A stretch of DNA of 64,000 nucleotides from Casp-alpha2 sp036337015. Its GTDB lineage: Bacteria > Pseudomonadota > Alphaproteobacteria > Rhodospirillales > Casp-alpha2. The stretch lies in contig JAYZEZ010000001.1 of assembly GCA_036337015.1 (NCBI GenBank), positions 52,783-116,782 of the forward strand, in the 5' to 3' direction. The notes under the pieces are model-generated. The model was given only the letters and a program-made list of their open reading frames with translations. It was not told where the DNA came from and searched no databases. This document shows, piece by piece, positions 9,787 through 17,147 of this stretch; positions within the stretch are counted from its first letter, which is position 1, and each line of letters begins with the position of its first letter. A program made the translations under genes and the position numbers.

Positions 9787-10158
9787 ACCAAGAGATCTCC
9801 TAAAGAAAAAAATTTCATATTAACTTTTACAAAGCAAAAACTTTAACATTTCTGACATAAATGCCACTGAAATAACATTGCTACTTCTCTACTACAACGA
9901 TCTATGCTTTCCCGGTCAAGCAACTTTCTAACTGCTCTAAACTTAATCCTTAGAAATAAAAGTATGTTCCAAAATTAAATTTTAATTATTTTATTAATAA
10001 ATAACTTAAAAAATTAAAATCAATTAATTCTTTTTAAGGTTTTAAAAACTATAATTTTATACAAATATTAAAGAAATTATGTTGAAAAACAATTGTTACA
10101 AAAGGTTTTAGTCTGTATTCAATAATGTCAGCATCTTAATTTGGAACAGGAATAAGGC
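9787..10158. other. 372-base AT-rich intergenic region
   Basis: No open frame of note on either strand. It separates two divergent genes (the CHASE2 cyclase and motA), so it should hold both promoters. The segment 9960-10090 is extremely AT-rich with runs of A and T. The only box pair I can point to is the weak one listed at 10093-10121. Confidence 0.7.
10093..10121 (+). promoter_or_regulatory. Possible promoter of motA-motB
   Basis: TTGTTA (10093-10098), a 17-base spacer and TATTCA (10116-10121) lie 37 bases before the motA start. The match is modest and the region is AT-rich. Flagellar genes may instead use other sigma factors. Confidence 0.25.
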
Positions 10159-10953
10159 ATGTCAATTACAACGATTATCGGTTTTCTAGCCGCTGTTATG
10201 CTATTTCTTAGCGCAATTTTCACTGCAACAGACAATTATGCAATTTTTGTTAGTGTCTCCAGCTTTGTCATGGTCGTTGGTGGAACACTAGCTGCCACTT
10301 TTATTTCATATGAGCCTAGATACGTTATGTTGGCATTCAAATCTATTTTTAAAATCTTTGCTGCTCCTGCACTTCACCGGGGTATTCTTAAAAACGAAGT
10401 TGGGCGCATTATCAAATGGGCTTATGCAGTTCAGAAAAATGGCATTCCAGCGCTTGAGAGTGAAGCAAAAAAGACCGTTAAAGGTGATAAGTTTCTTAAA
10501 TTTGGGGTAGAACTGGTGATTAGCGGTTATACTGGTGCAGAAGTAAGGAGTTGCTTAGATAATACTATTGAGACCACCTATGGTCGAAATACAGTATTGG
10601 TAGAAATAATTAAAAAAATGGGCGCAGGTGCTCCAGCTTTTGGAATGATAGGCACATTAGTGGGCCTCATCATCATGCTTGGTAGCATGGGTGGCGACCC
10701 TGCAACATTGGGTGCTGGTCTTGCTGTCGCACTATGCACAACACTGTATGGTGTGATTTTTTCACAAATCATGTTCCTTCCGGCTGCGGTAAAAATTCAG
10801 CAAAGAGAATCAATTATTAAATTTAGAAATTACCTTGTTGCTGAAGGTCTCGTCTTATTAGCTGATAAGAAAAGCCCGCGTTTCATTCAAGATAAAATGA
10901 ATAGCTATCTAGATCCAGCTATCCATTTTGATATTGATAAGATGAAGAGTTAA
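10159..10953 (+). CDS. motA: Flagellar stator protein MotA
   Basis: The channel-forming stator subunit that couples ion flow to flagellar rotation in the inner membrane. It has 264 residues with four membrane segments: two near the N-terminus (about 5-25 and 30-50) and two late (about 155-180 and 188-210), with a long cytoplasmic loop between. The block APAFGMIGTLVGLIIMLGSM before and within the third helix matches the conserved proline-containing region of MotA/PomA. Its GMIGTLVGL form is closer to the PomA-type stators I know than to E. coli MotA, so sodium coupling is possible but unproven. MotB follows after 48 bases. No other flagellar gene is in the window. Confidence 0.9.
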   Translation: MSITTIIGFLAAVMLFLSAIFTATDNYAIFVSVSSFVMVVGGTLAATFISYEPRYVMLAFKSIFKIFAAPALHRGILKNEVGRIIKWAYAVQKNGIPALESEAKKTVKGDKFLKFGVELVISGYTGAEVRSCLDNTIETTYGRNTVLVEIIKKMGAGAPAFGMIGTLVGLIIMLGSMGGDPATLGAGLAVALCTTLYGVIFSQIMFLPAAVKIQQRESIIKFRNYLVAEGLVLLADKKSPRFIQDKMNSYLDPAIHFDIDKMKS

Positions 10954-11001
10954 GAAAGTTAAATTAAATAATTAGTTTCTTTCAGATAGCAGGTTATTTT
11001 A

Positions 11002-11787
11002 ATGGCGATAGATGCAGAAACAGGTGAAGAAATTGAAGAGAAGGAGGACTGGCTAGTAACTTATGCCGATGCTATCACACTTTTGATGGCATTTATGGTT
11101 ATGCTCCTAACCTTTGCTGAATACGACATGCCAGCCTTTGAAACAACTGCTAATGCTATCAAGAGTAATCTTACCGGACAAGATTCAACAAGCCCCATAC
11201 AGTTACTACGAATAGATGTACAAGATGTTGTTTACAACATGCAAGCCGACCAAGTCGTTAAGGTTGAAACTGATAAAAAGGGGATAGTAATAGAGCTCTC
11301 AAGTTCAGCTTTCTTCGTACCTGGAACCGCGGATGTGAGAGAAGAGGCAATACCAGTAATAGAAAAAATGACACAAACCCTTCTAGCTCCTCGTTATCTC
11401 TTTTATACTATTGAAATAGAAGGACACACTGATGACATCCCTATTAACACTCCTCGTTATCCATCTAATTGGGAATTATCAGCATCTCGTGCTGCAGGAA
11501 TAATCCGCTTATTAATTGACCAAGAATTAGATCCCGAACGCATGAGAGCAACCGGTTACGCCGATACCAAACCAAAGGCTCCAAATCGTGGGCCTGATGG
11601 CGAAGAAATTACTGAAAACATGGCAGCGAACCGACGTGTTACTGTACGTGTATATCCTATGTCTTTAGAGGAAAAAGCAGATTATGAGGCAATGTTAGAT
11701 AAACGGGAGCAAGAACAATTTGAATTGGAAGCTATTGCTAATGAAAACAAACCTGAAGAATCCTTACCAGAACTAAAAATGAAGTAG
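11002..11787 (+). CDS. motB: Flagellar stator protein MotB (OmpA-like)
   Basis: The peptidoglycan-anchoring stator partner of MotA. In 261 residues: a short cytoplasmic acidic N-terminus, one membrane helix (about 25-45) with the ion-carrying aspartate in TYADAITLLMAF, then a periplasmic OmpA/MotB domain (about 130-230). That domain contains IEGHTDDIP, NWELSASRA and NRRVTVRVYP, which bind peptidoglycan. The tail is charged (Glu/Lys-rich). It follows motA on the same strand and is surely in the same operon. Start ATG at 11002. Confidence 0.93.
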   Translation: MAIDAETGEEIEEKEDWLVTYADAITLLMAFMVMLLTFAEYDMPAFETTANAIKSNLTGQDSTSPIQLLRIDVQDVVYNMQADQVVKVETDKKGIVIELSSSAFFVPGTADVREEAIPVIEKMTQTLLAPRYLFYTIEIEGHTDDIPINTPRYPSNWELSASRAAGIIRLLIDQELDPERMRATGYADTKPKAPNRGPDGEEITENMAANRRVTVRVYPMSLEEKADYEAMLDKREQEQFELEAIANENKPEESLPELKMK

Positions 11788-11835
11788 TTTTAAATATCCA
11801 TAATTTAAGATCTTCATTGATCGAATTTTAAACAC

Positions 11836-12597
11836 TTAACTAAGACTTCTTATACAAAGACTAACTCCAGGTGTTATTTCTAATATCTCCTCAACACTCC
11901 CCTGATTAACGGAAATTTCTAATAATCCATTGGAGTTTTTATAGAAAAATGGTTTTTTTCTAGGAACATCCGTAAATTTTTCACAACGTGGTAACTTTAT
12001 ATTATTAATATAAATATCAGCTTGACGAGGAACTTTATCAAAACGTAATCCAGTTATGGCATTGCCAAAATCATCTATATATATGATTTCTGCAAGATCA
12101 TCCGGCCATTCCAGACGACGTATGTTTTTAAGTGTTTTTTTTCTAAAATACTTCCCCTTAACACGTTCCTTGTCTGGAGTATCTCCACAAGCAAGACGAG
12201 CTGCAATTGGGGCGAATAGATCACGACCATGAAATGTTGCTGACAGTCGATCTGGCCTCCATATAATCTCCCACCACCGTGGCTGACGGTTTGCCCGTCT
12301 AATTATGAGCTCAAAAAGTCCATTATCAGGCCCCACATACCATCTCCCATCAGCTTCTAGAACTCCAGGTTCACGTGTTCCACCAACACTAGGATCAACA
12401 ACTGCAAAAAAAACTGTACCTATTGGAAATTCATCATGAAGTGCGGCAAGCAGATATGCTGACCTTTTTGGATCAAATTTTGGTGCATCAGCAACTAAAT
12501 TAATAACCGGTACATCGGGCGCACCTTGAATTAGGATATTACTTACTTGTCCTAAATAAGGACCGTTAAAACCATAATCTGTAAAAAGTACAATCAT
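11836..12597 (-). CDS. SAM-hydroxide adenosyltransferase family (DUF62)
   Basis: Members of this family, related to SAM fluorinase and chlorinase, mostly split S-adenosylmethionine to adenosine and methionine with water. The 253-residue length is normal. The N-terminal domain opens with IVLFTDYGFNGPYLGQV, holding the active-site aspartate. VVDPSVGG, WYVGPDNGLF and the conserved FHGRDLFAPIAA follow. The C-terminal beta domain includes YIDDFGNAITGL. It converges with motB and lies 94 bases downstream of rpoH on the same strand. Halogenase activity is very unlikely for a bacterial copy in this setting, but the sequence alone does not exclude it. Confidence 0.9.
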   Translation of the reverse strand: MIVLFTDYGFNGPYLGQVSNILIQGAPDVPVINLVADAPKFDPKRSAYLLAALHDEFPIGTVFFAVVDPSVGGTREPGVLEADGRWYVGPDNGLFELIIRRANRQPRWWEIIWRPDRLSATFHGRDLFAPIAARLACGDTPDKERVKGKYFRKKTLKNIRRLEWPDDLAEIIYIDDFGNAITGLRFDKVPRQADIYINNIKLPRCEKFTDVPRKKPFFYKNSNGLLEISVNQGSVEEILEITPGVSLCIRSLS

Positions 12598-12691
12598 GCA
12601 TTATATGTAATTACAGAAAAACCTGCCTTACGCCATATATTAACAACCAAGTCCGTCCATCAAGAAAACTTAGCAGGGGCTACGTGTCCAC

Positions 12692-13561
12692 TTAATCAAT
12701 AATTGCGGCCTTAACTGCGGCCTGTACTTTACCAAAGGCACGGACCTCAAGTTGGCGAATCCTTTCACGACTAATTCCATATTTCTCGCCTAGCGCTTCC
12801 AAAGTCTGAGGTGTATCCCTAAGACGTCGTTCCGCAAGGATTTCACGTTCCCTTTCGGGCAATTCCTGCATTGCTTGCATAAGAATTTCACTATGGTGTG
12901 AAATTTCTTCAGCTTCAGCAAACTGGACTTCTGGAGTCGGACCATGAGAAACCAATGTATCTTGAAATTCTAATCCATCTTCATCTGTCGATAAGGGGGC
13001 GTTTAGAGATAGATCACGTGAAGAAAGTCTTCGATTCATATTAGTGATTTCATCAGATGAAAAATTTAACGCCTCAGACAATTGTTCAGCTTGCTCAGGA
13101 GTTAGTTCACCGCTATCAAAAATATTTAGTCGGCTCTTAATAGTACGTAACGAAAAGAATAATTTCTTTTGTGATGCTAAAGTCCCCAATTTAACCATTG
13201 ACCAAGATTTCAAAACATATTCAGTAATAGAAGCCTTAATCCACCACATAGCATAGGTGGACAAACGGAAGCCTAATTCAGGGTCAAATTTCTTAACAGC
13301 TTTCATGAGACCGATATTGCCCTCTGAAACAAGGTCCGCAACAGGAAGTCCATAACCACGGTAATTCATTGCCATTTTAGCAACAAGCCGAAGATGTGAC
13401 GTTACAAGCTTGTGTGCTGCATCTGTATCGCCATCATCACGCCAACGCCTAGCAAGCTCTTGTTCTTCCGACTGTTCTAGAATGGGAAAGGCCCATACCT
13501 CACGAAAATATGTTGACAATCCACCTTCTACTGGAACCATCGGTACTGACAACGCTGTCAT
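12692..13561 (-). CDS. rpoH: RNA polymerase heat-shock sigma factor RpoH (sigma-32)
   Basis: An alternative sigma factor directing transcription of chaperone and protease genes. In 289 residues: region 1.2/2 (about 10-125, with DLVSEGNIGLMKAVKKFDP and RLSTYAMWWIKASI), the sigma-32-specific RpoH box QKKLFFSLR (about 145-153), region 3, and region 4 with a helix-turn-helix (LGEKYGISRERIRQLE, about 258-273). The RpoH box separates it from RpoD. The start at 13561 has a clear AAGGAG site. The long 371-base leader region upstream may carry control elements. A terminator-like hairpin at 13692-13711 isolates it from mlaA. Confidence 0.95.
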   Translation of the reverse strand: MTALSVPMVPVEGGLSTYFREVWAFPILEQSEEQELARRWRDDGDTDAAHKLVTSHLRLVAKMAMNYRGYGLPVADLVSEGNIGLMKAVKKFDPELGFRLSTYAMWWIKASITEYVLKSWSMVKLGTLASQKKLFFSLRTIKSRLNIFDSGELTPEQAEQLSEALNFSSDEITNMNRRLSSRDLSLNAPLSTDEDGLEFQDTLVSHGPTPEVQFAEAEEISHHSEILMQAMQELPEREREILAERRLRDTPQTLEALGEKYGISRERIRQLEVRAFGKVQAAVKAAIID

Positions 13562-13932
13562 AATTTATCTCCTTTTTATTCAACTACCGACATTTGAGGC
13601 CTAAGCCATCTTTTCACAAACATAACCAAGACCTACGACGCATATATCGTCTTAAATCTGGCACTGGCGACACTAAAAAAGGAGTAAAATAAAAACGCAC
13701 TTTTGCGTTTTATCGCATATGGTCATATCCTCCAATCGAAGCAATACGCCTTTTGTCTACCACTTGGCCAGACTAAAATTTCAACAGCCCCTCAGGCACT
13801 GTCAACTAAGAATCTGCATCCTTTTTAACAAAAAGTCAAACAGATTCTATGCAAGCACATGTTTTAATTAATAAAAATTAAGATAAATCGATAGCAAAAA
13901 TACTAGTAGATCCGACCTAGGCCATAAATAAT
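13562..13932. other. 371-base leader region between mlaA and rpoH
   Basis: No open frame is credible. It carries the AAAACGCA/TGCGTTTT hairpin at 13692-13711 and the promoter region of rpoH. I could not pick out convincing heat-shock -35/-10 boxes by eye. Confidence 0.65.
13692..13711 (-). terminator. Rho-independent terminator-like hairpin after mlaA
   Basis: Arms of eight bases (AAAACGCA at 13692-13699 and TGCGTTTT at 13704-13711) with a four-base loop. Read on the minus strand, it is followed by TATTTTAC, a T-rich stretch. It lies downstream of mlaA and upstream of rpoH, both minus-strand. It could also act as an attenuator in an rpoH leader. Confidence 0.55.
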
Positions 13933-14850
13933 TTAACGTCCGGCCAGTGACTGCGTAAAATTCTCTGGCATTGTATCATAACCTAAATCTGGTATTGGCG
14001 GCAATTCAAGTTCAGATCCATTACTAATTTCTGACTTACGTTTTTGTCGGTACAAACTTCTGATAGCAGCATAATAGTCTACGGAAGTCATTTTAACTTG
14101 ATTAAGCTCATCAACAATACCCGAATATTCATCTATTGCGCTCCCACCAGTAATAGCCCAATTTATATCTTGAGAGGCATAATGGCCTACTGGATCAAAA
14201 TATGTGTCCACGAATAGCTTGCCAATGGCATCTCTAGGATTGGATGGGCCAAATAGAGGCAACACTAGATAAAACCCCTCTCCAACGCCATAGGAACCTA
14301 AAGTTTGCCCAAAATCCTCTTTGTGCCTCTCAATTCCTAACTCTGTTGCAACATCTGCTAATCCCAGAATCCCAAATGTTGTATTAATTAACATTCTCGA
14401 AAAAGTTGTAATTGCACGATCAATATTAAATTGAAGCAAATCGTTAGCCAGGATTATTGGAGATGATAAATTCGATAAGAAATTTCCAATACCTAAACGA
14501 ACCGTAGCGTTAACGTGTTTATTATAGAAATTAGCTACTGGTCTTAACATATAATCCTGAAGGCCTTCATTAAATTCAAAGATAATCCTATTCATTCTTT
14601 CCAGCGGATCATTATTACCCTCTGAATTTTCTTTATTAGCGGCTACTTCAATAATGTCCCTAGAATAAGAAAGGTTATCAATATCTTTCTCTTCAATGGT
14701 TAATCGATTAACCAAAACTATATCTTCATAATTTTGTATAGAATATTGCTCAGCAGCAAGAGAATATGGGGGCGCTATTACACCTAACGAAACACCACAC
14801 ATTAATAAAACAATTAAAACTTGTGATAATTTAACCTTTAGAAAAGCCAT
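13933..14850 (-). CDS. mlaA: MlaA (VacJ)-family outer-membrane phospholipid-trafficking protein
   Basis: MlaA sits in the outer membrane and removes misplaced phospholipids from the outer leaflet, handing them to MlaC. The 305-residue protein has a signal peptide (about 1-34). An Asn/Glu-rich linker follows, then the MlaA domain (about 75-275) with DPLERMNRIIFEFNE, LRPVANFYN, NTTFGILGLADVA and GVGEGFYLVLPLFGPSNPRD, all family landmarks. A cysteine lies in the signal region (LLMCGVS) but the residues before it do not form a good lipobox, so it may be a soluble or peripheral form. Two MlaC-like genes lie just across, divergently transcribed. No MlaFEDB pump is in the window. Confidence 0.92.
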   Translation of the reverse strand: MAFLKVKLSQVLIVLLMCGVSLGVIAPPYSLAAEQYSIQNYEDIVLVNRLTIEEKDIDNLSYSRDIIEVAANKENSEGNNDPLERMNRIIFEFNEGLQDYMLRPVANFYNKHVNATVRLGIGNFLSNLSSPIILANDLLQFNIDRAITTFSRMLINTTFGILGLADVATELGIERHKEDFGQTLGSYGVGEGFYLVLPLFGPSNPRDAIGKLFVDTYFDPVGHYASQDINWAITGGSAIDEYSGIVDELNQVKMTSVDYYAAIRSLYRQKRKSEISNGSELELPPIPDLGYDTMPENFTQSLAGR

Positions 14851-15101
14851 CGAGCAGAATTCCTAATAATTGCAAAATAAATATAATTATACTTTACCAA
14901 ATTAAAGAAGAGTTTAATAAAACCTTACTTAAGTTTTTAGGCTAAGTTTAACTCTCCCGCAACCACCTTTTTTTTCTATTATAGTTTTACTATCTAATAT
15001 TACACTAACAAAGAATAAAGTTAAAAAAAACTATGGTAAAGTTATAAGATTAAAATTACCTTACTGTAAATGGATAATTAATTTTTTTGAGTCAATTTAA
15101 A

Positions 15102-15737
15102 ATGAACAAAACCAAAAAGCATACCAATCTATTATTAATTCTATTTTTTATTTTTCTTTTCCCCATAGCTGCAAAAAGTTCGACAGACCTATCTGACGCT
15201 TCCTCAGGGCCCAGAGAGATTGTTCGTAGTTTTCAAAGTAGTTTACTTGAAACTATGAAAAATTCAGAAAATACCAATATTAGTCAACGATATGAGAATT
15301 TAGTTCCAAACGTCCAGAAAGCCTTTCATTTCCCACTTATGATACAAATAGCATCTGGCAATTACTGGCGACAAGCTGCCAAAACTGAACGACTAGATCT
15401 AGTGAATGCGTTTCAGAGAATGAGTATAATGACTTTAGCGGCTCTATTTAGTGGATATAGTGGAGAAAAATTCAACGTCTTAGGAGAAAAAAAAGGACCG
15501 CAAAAAACTACTTTGGTTGATACTGAACTGATAAAATCTGATAAGTCGAAAATTAGTATTGTCTATGTAACACGTCAGTTTAAATCTGGCTGGAGAATCA
15601 TCGATGTAATTGTAGATAAGGGCATTAGTGAATTATTGGTTCGCCGATCAGAGTACAAGCAAACTTTAAAAAGCGGTGGAGTTCCTAGCCTTATTAAGCT
15701 TTTGAACAACAAAGCTTCTGAACTTTTATCGCAGTAA
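15102..15737 (+). CDS. MlaC/HpnM-type lipid-binding protein, copy 1
   Basis: A periplasmic lipid carrier of the MlaC (Ttg2D) family. From the ATG at 15102 it is 211 residues. The frame extends to TTG 15087, but the ATG directly precedes a good signal peptide (MNKTKKHTNLLLILFFIFLF). The mature part has the family pattern: FHFPLMIQIASGNYWRQA, LFSGYSGEKF, a strand pair with VTRQFKSGWRIIDVI, then ISELLVRRSEYKQTL. It is a tandem paralogue of the next gene and a more distant relative of the HpnM at 33367-34053. It lies divergent to mlaA, suggesting joint lipid transfer between membranes. Confidence 0.85.
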   Translation: MNKTKKHTNLLLILFFIFLFPIAAKSSTDLSDASSGPREIVRSFQSSLLETMKNSENTNISQRYENLVPNVQKAFHFPLMIQIASGNYWRQAAKTERLDLVNAFQRMSIMTLAALFSGYSGEKFNVLGEKKGPQKTTLVDTELIKSDKSKISIVYVTRQFKSGWRIIDVIVDKGISELLVRRSEYKQTLKSGGVPSLIKLLNNKASELLSQ

Positions 15738-15800
15738 ATTCTAATAACAATGTGGATATATAGGCGTAAATGATTACGCCAAATTTGTGACAAGAATTAC

Positions 15801-16421
15801 ATGATGAAAAATTTACGAAATCATTTTACAAGGCTTTTTCTTATTATAAGTGTTCTAATTTATTCAACTGCTATTGCGGCAACAGAAACTCAACCCAACC
15901 AGATCGTCAACGCTTTCCACAAAGTCCTTTTATCAACTATGAAAAATGCTAAAAAACTTGGAGTTAAAGGAAGATATAAAAAAATTGCTCCAGAAATAGA
16001 GCAAATTTTTCACCTCCCTTTAATGGCCCAAGTTTCTTCAGGATCTTATTGGCGTAAAGCATCCGATAAACAGATAAAACAACTTGTAAAAGCTTTCACC
16101 CATATTTCTATAAGTACCTATGCCTCTCAATTTGATGGTTTTTCAGGGCAATCTTTTCTAATTAAAGGCGAAAAAGTCGGGCCACAGAATACAATTCTTG
16201 TGAAAACTCAAATAATTAAACCAGAAACAACACCAATAAACATCACATATGTAACTCAAAAAATAAAGAAACAATGGCGGATCATCGACGTTCTTCTAAA
16301 TAATGGGATTAGCGAATTGGCGATTCGCCGTTCCGAATACCGACGAATTCTAAAAACCGACGGTTTAAATGGATTGATTGCTACCCTTAATAAAAAAGCT
16401 GATCAATTATTAATTGAGTGA
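15801..16421 (+). CDS. MlaC/HpnM-type lipid-binding protein, copy 2
   Basis: The second periplasmic MlaC-family carrier, 206 residues, with signal peptide (about 1-26, ending SIAIAA-type). The core reads FHLPLMAQVSSGSYWRKA, FDGFSGQSFLIKGEKVGPQ, then WRIIDVLLNNGISELAIRRS, closely parallel to copy 1. The 63-base spacing on the same strand suggests one transcript and a tandem duplication. The two copies have diverged clearly at the protein level, so the duplication is old. Sequence alone does not show whether the ligands are phospholipids or hopanoids; the hopanoid genes nearby make both possible. Confidence 0.87.
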   Translation: MMKNLRNHFTRLFLIISVLIYSTAIAATETQPNQIVNAFHKVLLSTMKNAKKLGVKGRYKKIAPEIEQIFHLPLMAQVSSGSYWRKASDKQIKQLVKAFTHISISTYASQFDGFSGQSFLIKGEKVGPQNTILVKTQIIKPETTPINITYVTQKIKKQWRIIDVLLNNGISELAIRRSEYRRILKTDGLNGLIATLNKKADQLLIE

Positions 16422-16457
16422 ATTAATTTTCCCTTTTTTCTTAGAACTTTAATAATT

Positions 16458-17141
16458 CTATACGTGAAAATCACTAGCACCACGAAATAACTGGGATATC
16501 CAATAAAACTGTGCCCCGATTGCACCAGCAGGAACCAATATCCAAAGCAAATCGAAGGCTGCAAAACCTAAAAAAATAAAACAAAAATCAGCACGAATCA
16601 GCTCACGAAAAACAAACAATGACCAGTCTCCTAATCCCTCTGGTTTACGAGAGGTTGCCCCTGTTTTTCTTTCTTCCCAGACTTCTAGTGTTTCTGCTTC
16701 TGCTATTTCACGGACATCTATATAAAAACCGATAATATAATTTATAGTACCGCCAATCGCAGCTGTTATACCCAGCCAATACCAAATGTCATCAACAAAT
16801 CGATCAGCTAACCCGTAACCCATAGCAGTAAATAAGGCGGAATGTACCACCCAATCAACAAACGAATCAAATCGCATTCCAAATGAAGAACACTGTTTCT
16901 TAATGCGAGCGACTTCACCATCACAATTATCTAGCACATATGTGATTATAAATAACAATCCAGCTATAATGTCGAAAAAAAAATCACCTTTCATCACAAA
17001 CCATGCCGATGCTAATCCCGTTATTAGGGAAGCTGCAGTGATTTGATTAGGCGAAACAGGTAACCTTAACAAGACAGGAGTAATTAGTCTTGAAAGATGC
17101 CTAATTAAGGGAAATAAAAATATTTTAAAATTTTCACTCAA
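16458..17141 (-). CDS. CDP-alcohol phosphatidyltransferase, copy A (next to hpnN)
   Basis: Integral membrane enzymes of this family swap CMP in a CDP-activated lipid or alcohol for a second alcohol. The 227-residue protein has about six membrane helices and a full active-site motif: D71, D74, G75, A78-R79, G88, D92 and D96 (DNCDGEVARI then FGMRFDSFVD). The conserved SPNQITAASL element precedes it. It starts six bases after the hpnN stop on the same strand, so both are one operon. The alcohol substrate is unknown; nothing marks it as PgsA or PssA. It converges with the mlaC copy 2 gene. Confidence 0.85.
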   Translation of the reverse strand: MSENFKIFLFPLIRHLSRLITPVLLRLPVSPNQITAASLITGLASAWFVMKGDFFFDIIAGLLFIITYVLDNCDGEVARIKKQCSSFGMRFDSFVDWVVHSALFTAMGYGLADRFVDDIWYWLGITAAIGGTINYIIGFYIDVREIAEAETLEVWEERKTGATSRKPEGLGDWSLFVFRELIRADFCFIFLGFAAFDLLWILVPAGAIGAQFYWISQLFRGASDFHV

Positions 17142-17147
17142 TTTAAA

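Noticed and set aside
10159..11787. ExbB/TolQ-type energy pair
   Set aside because: The partner has the MotB OmpA domain and the TYAD motif, and the first protein has the MotA size and GMIGTLVGL core; these are stators.
11836..12597. Fluorinase or chlorinase
   Set aside because: No evidence of the halide-site insert; most bacterial members are SAM hydrolases.
14746..14850. Lipoprotein signal in MlaA
   Set aside because: The cysteine in LLMCGVS is preceded by Met, a poor lipobox; an ordinary Sec signal is as likely.
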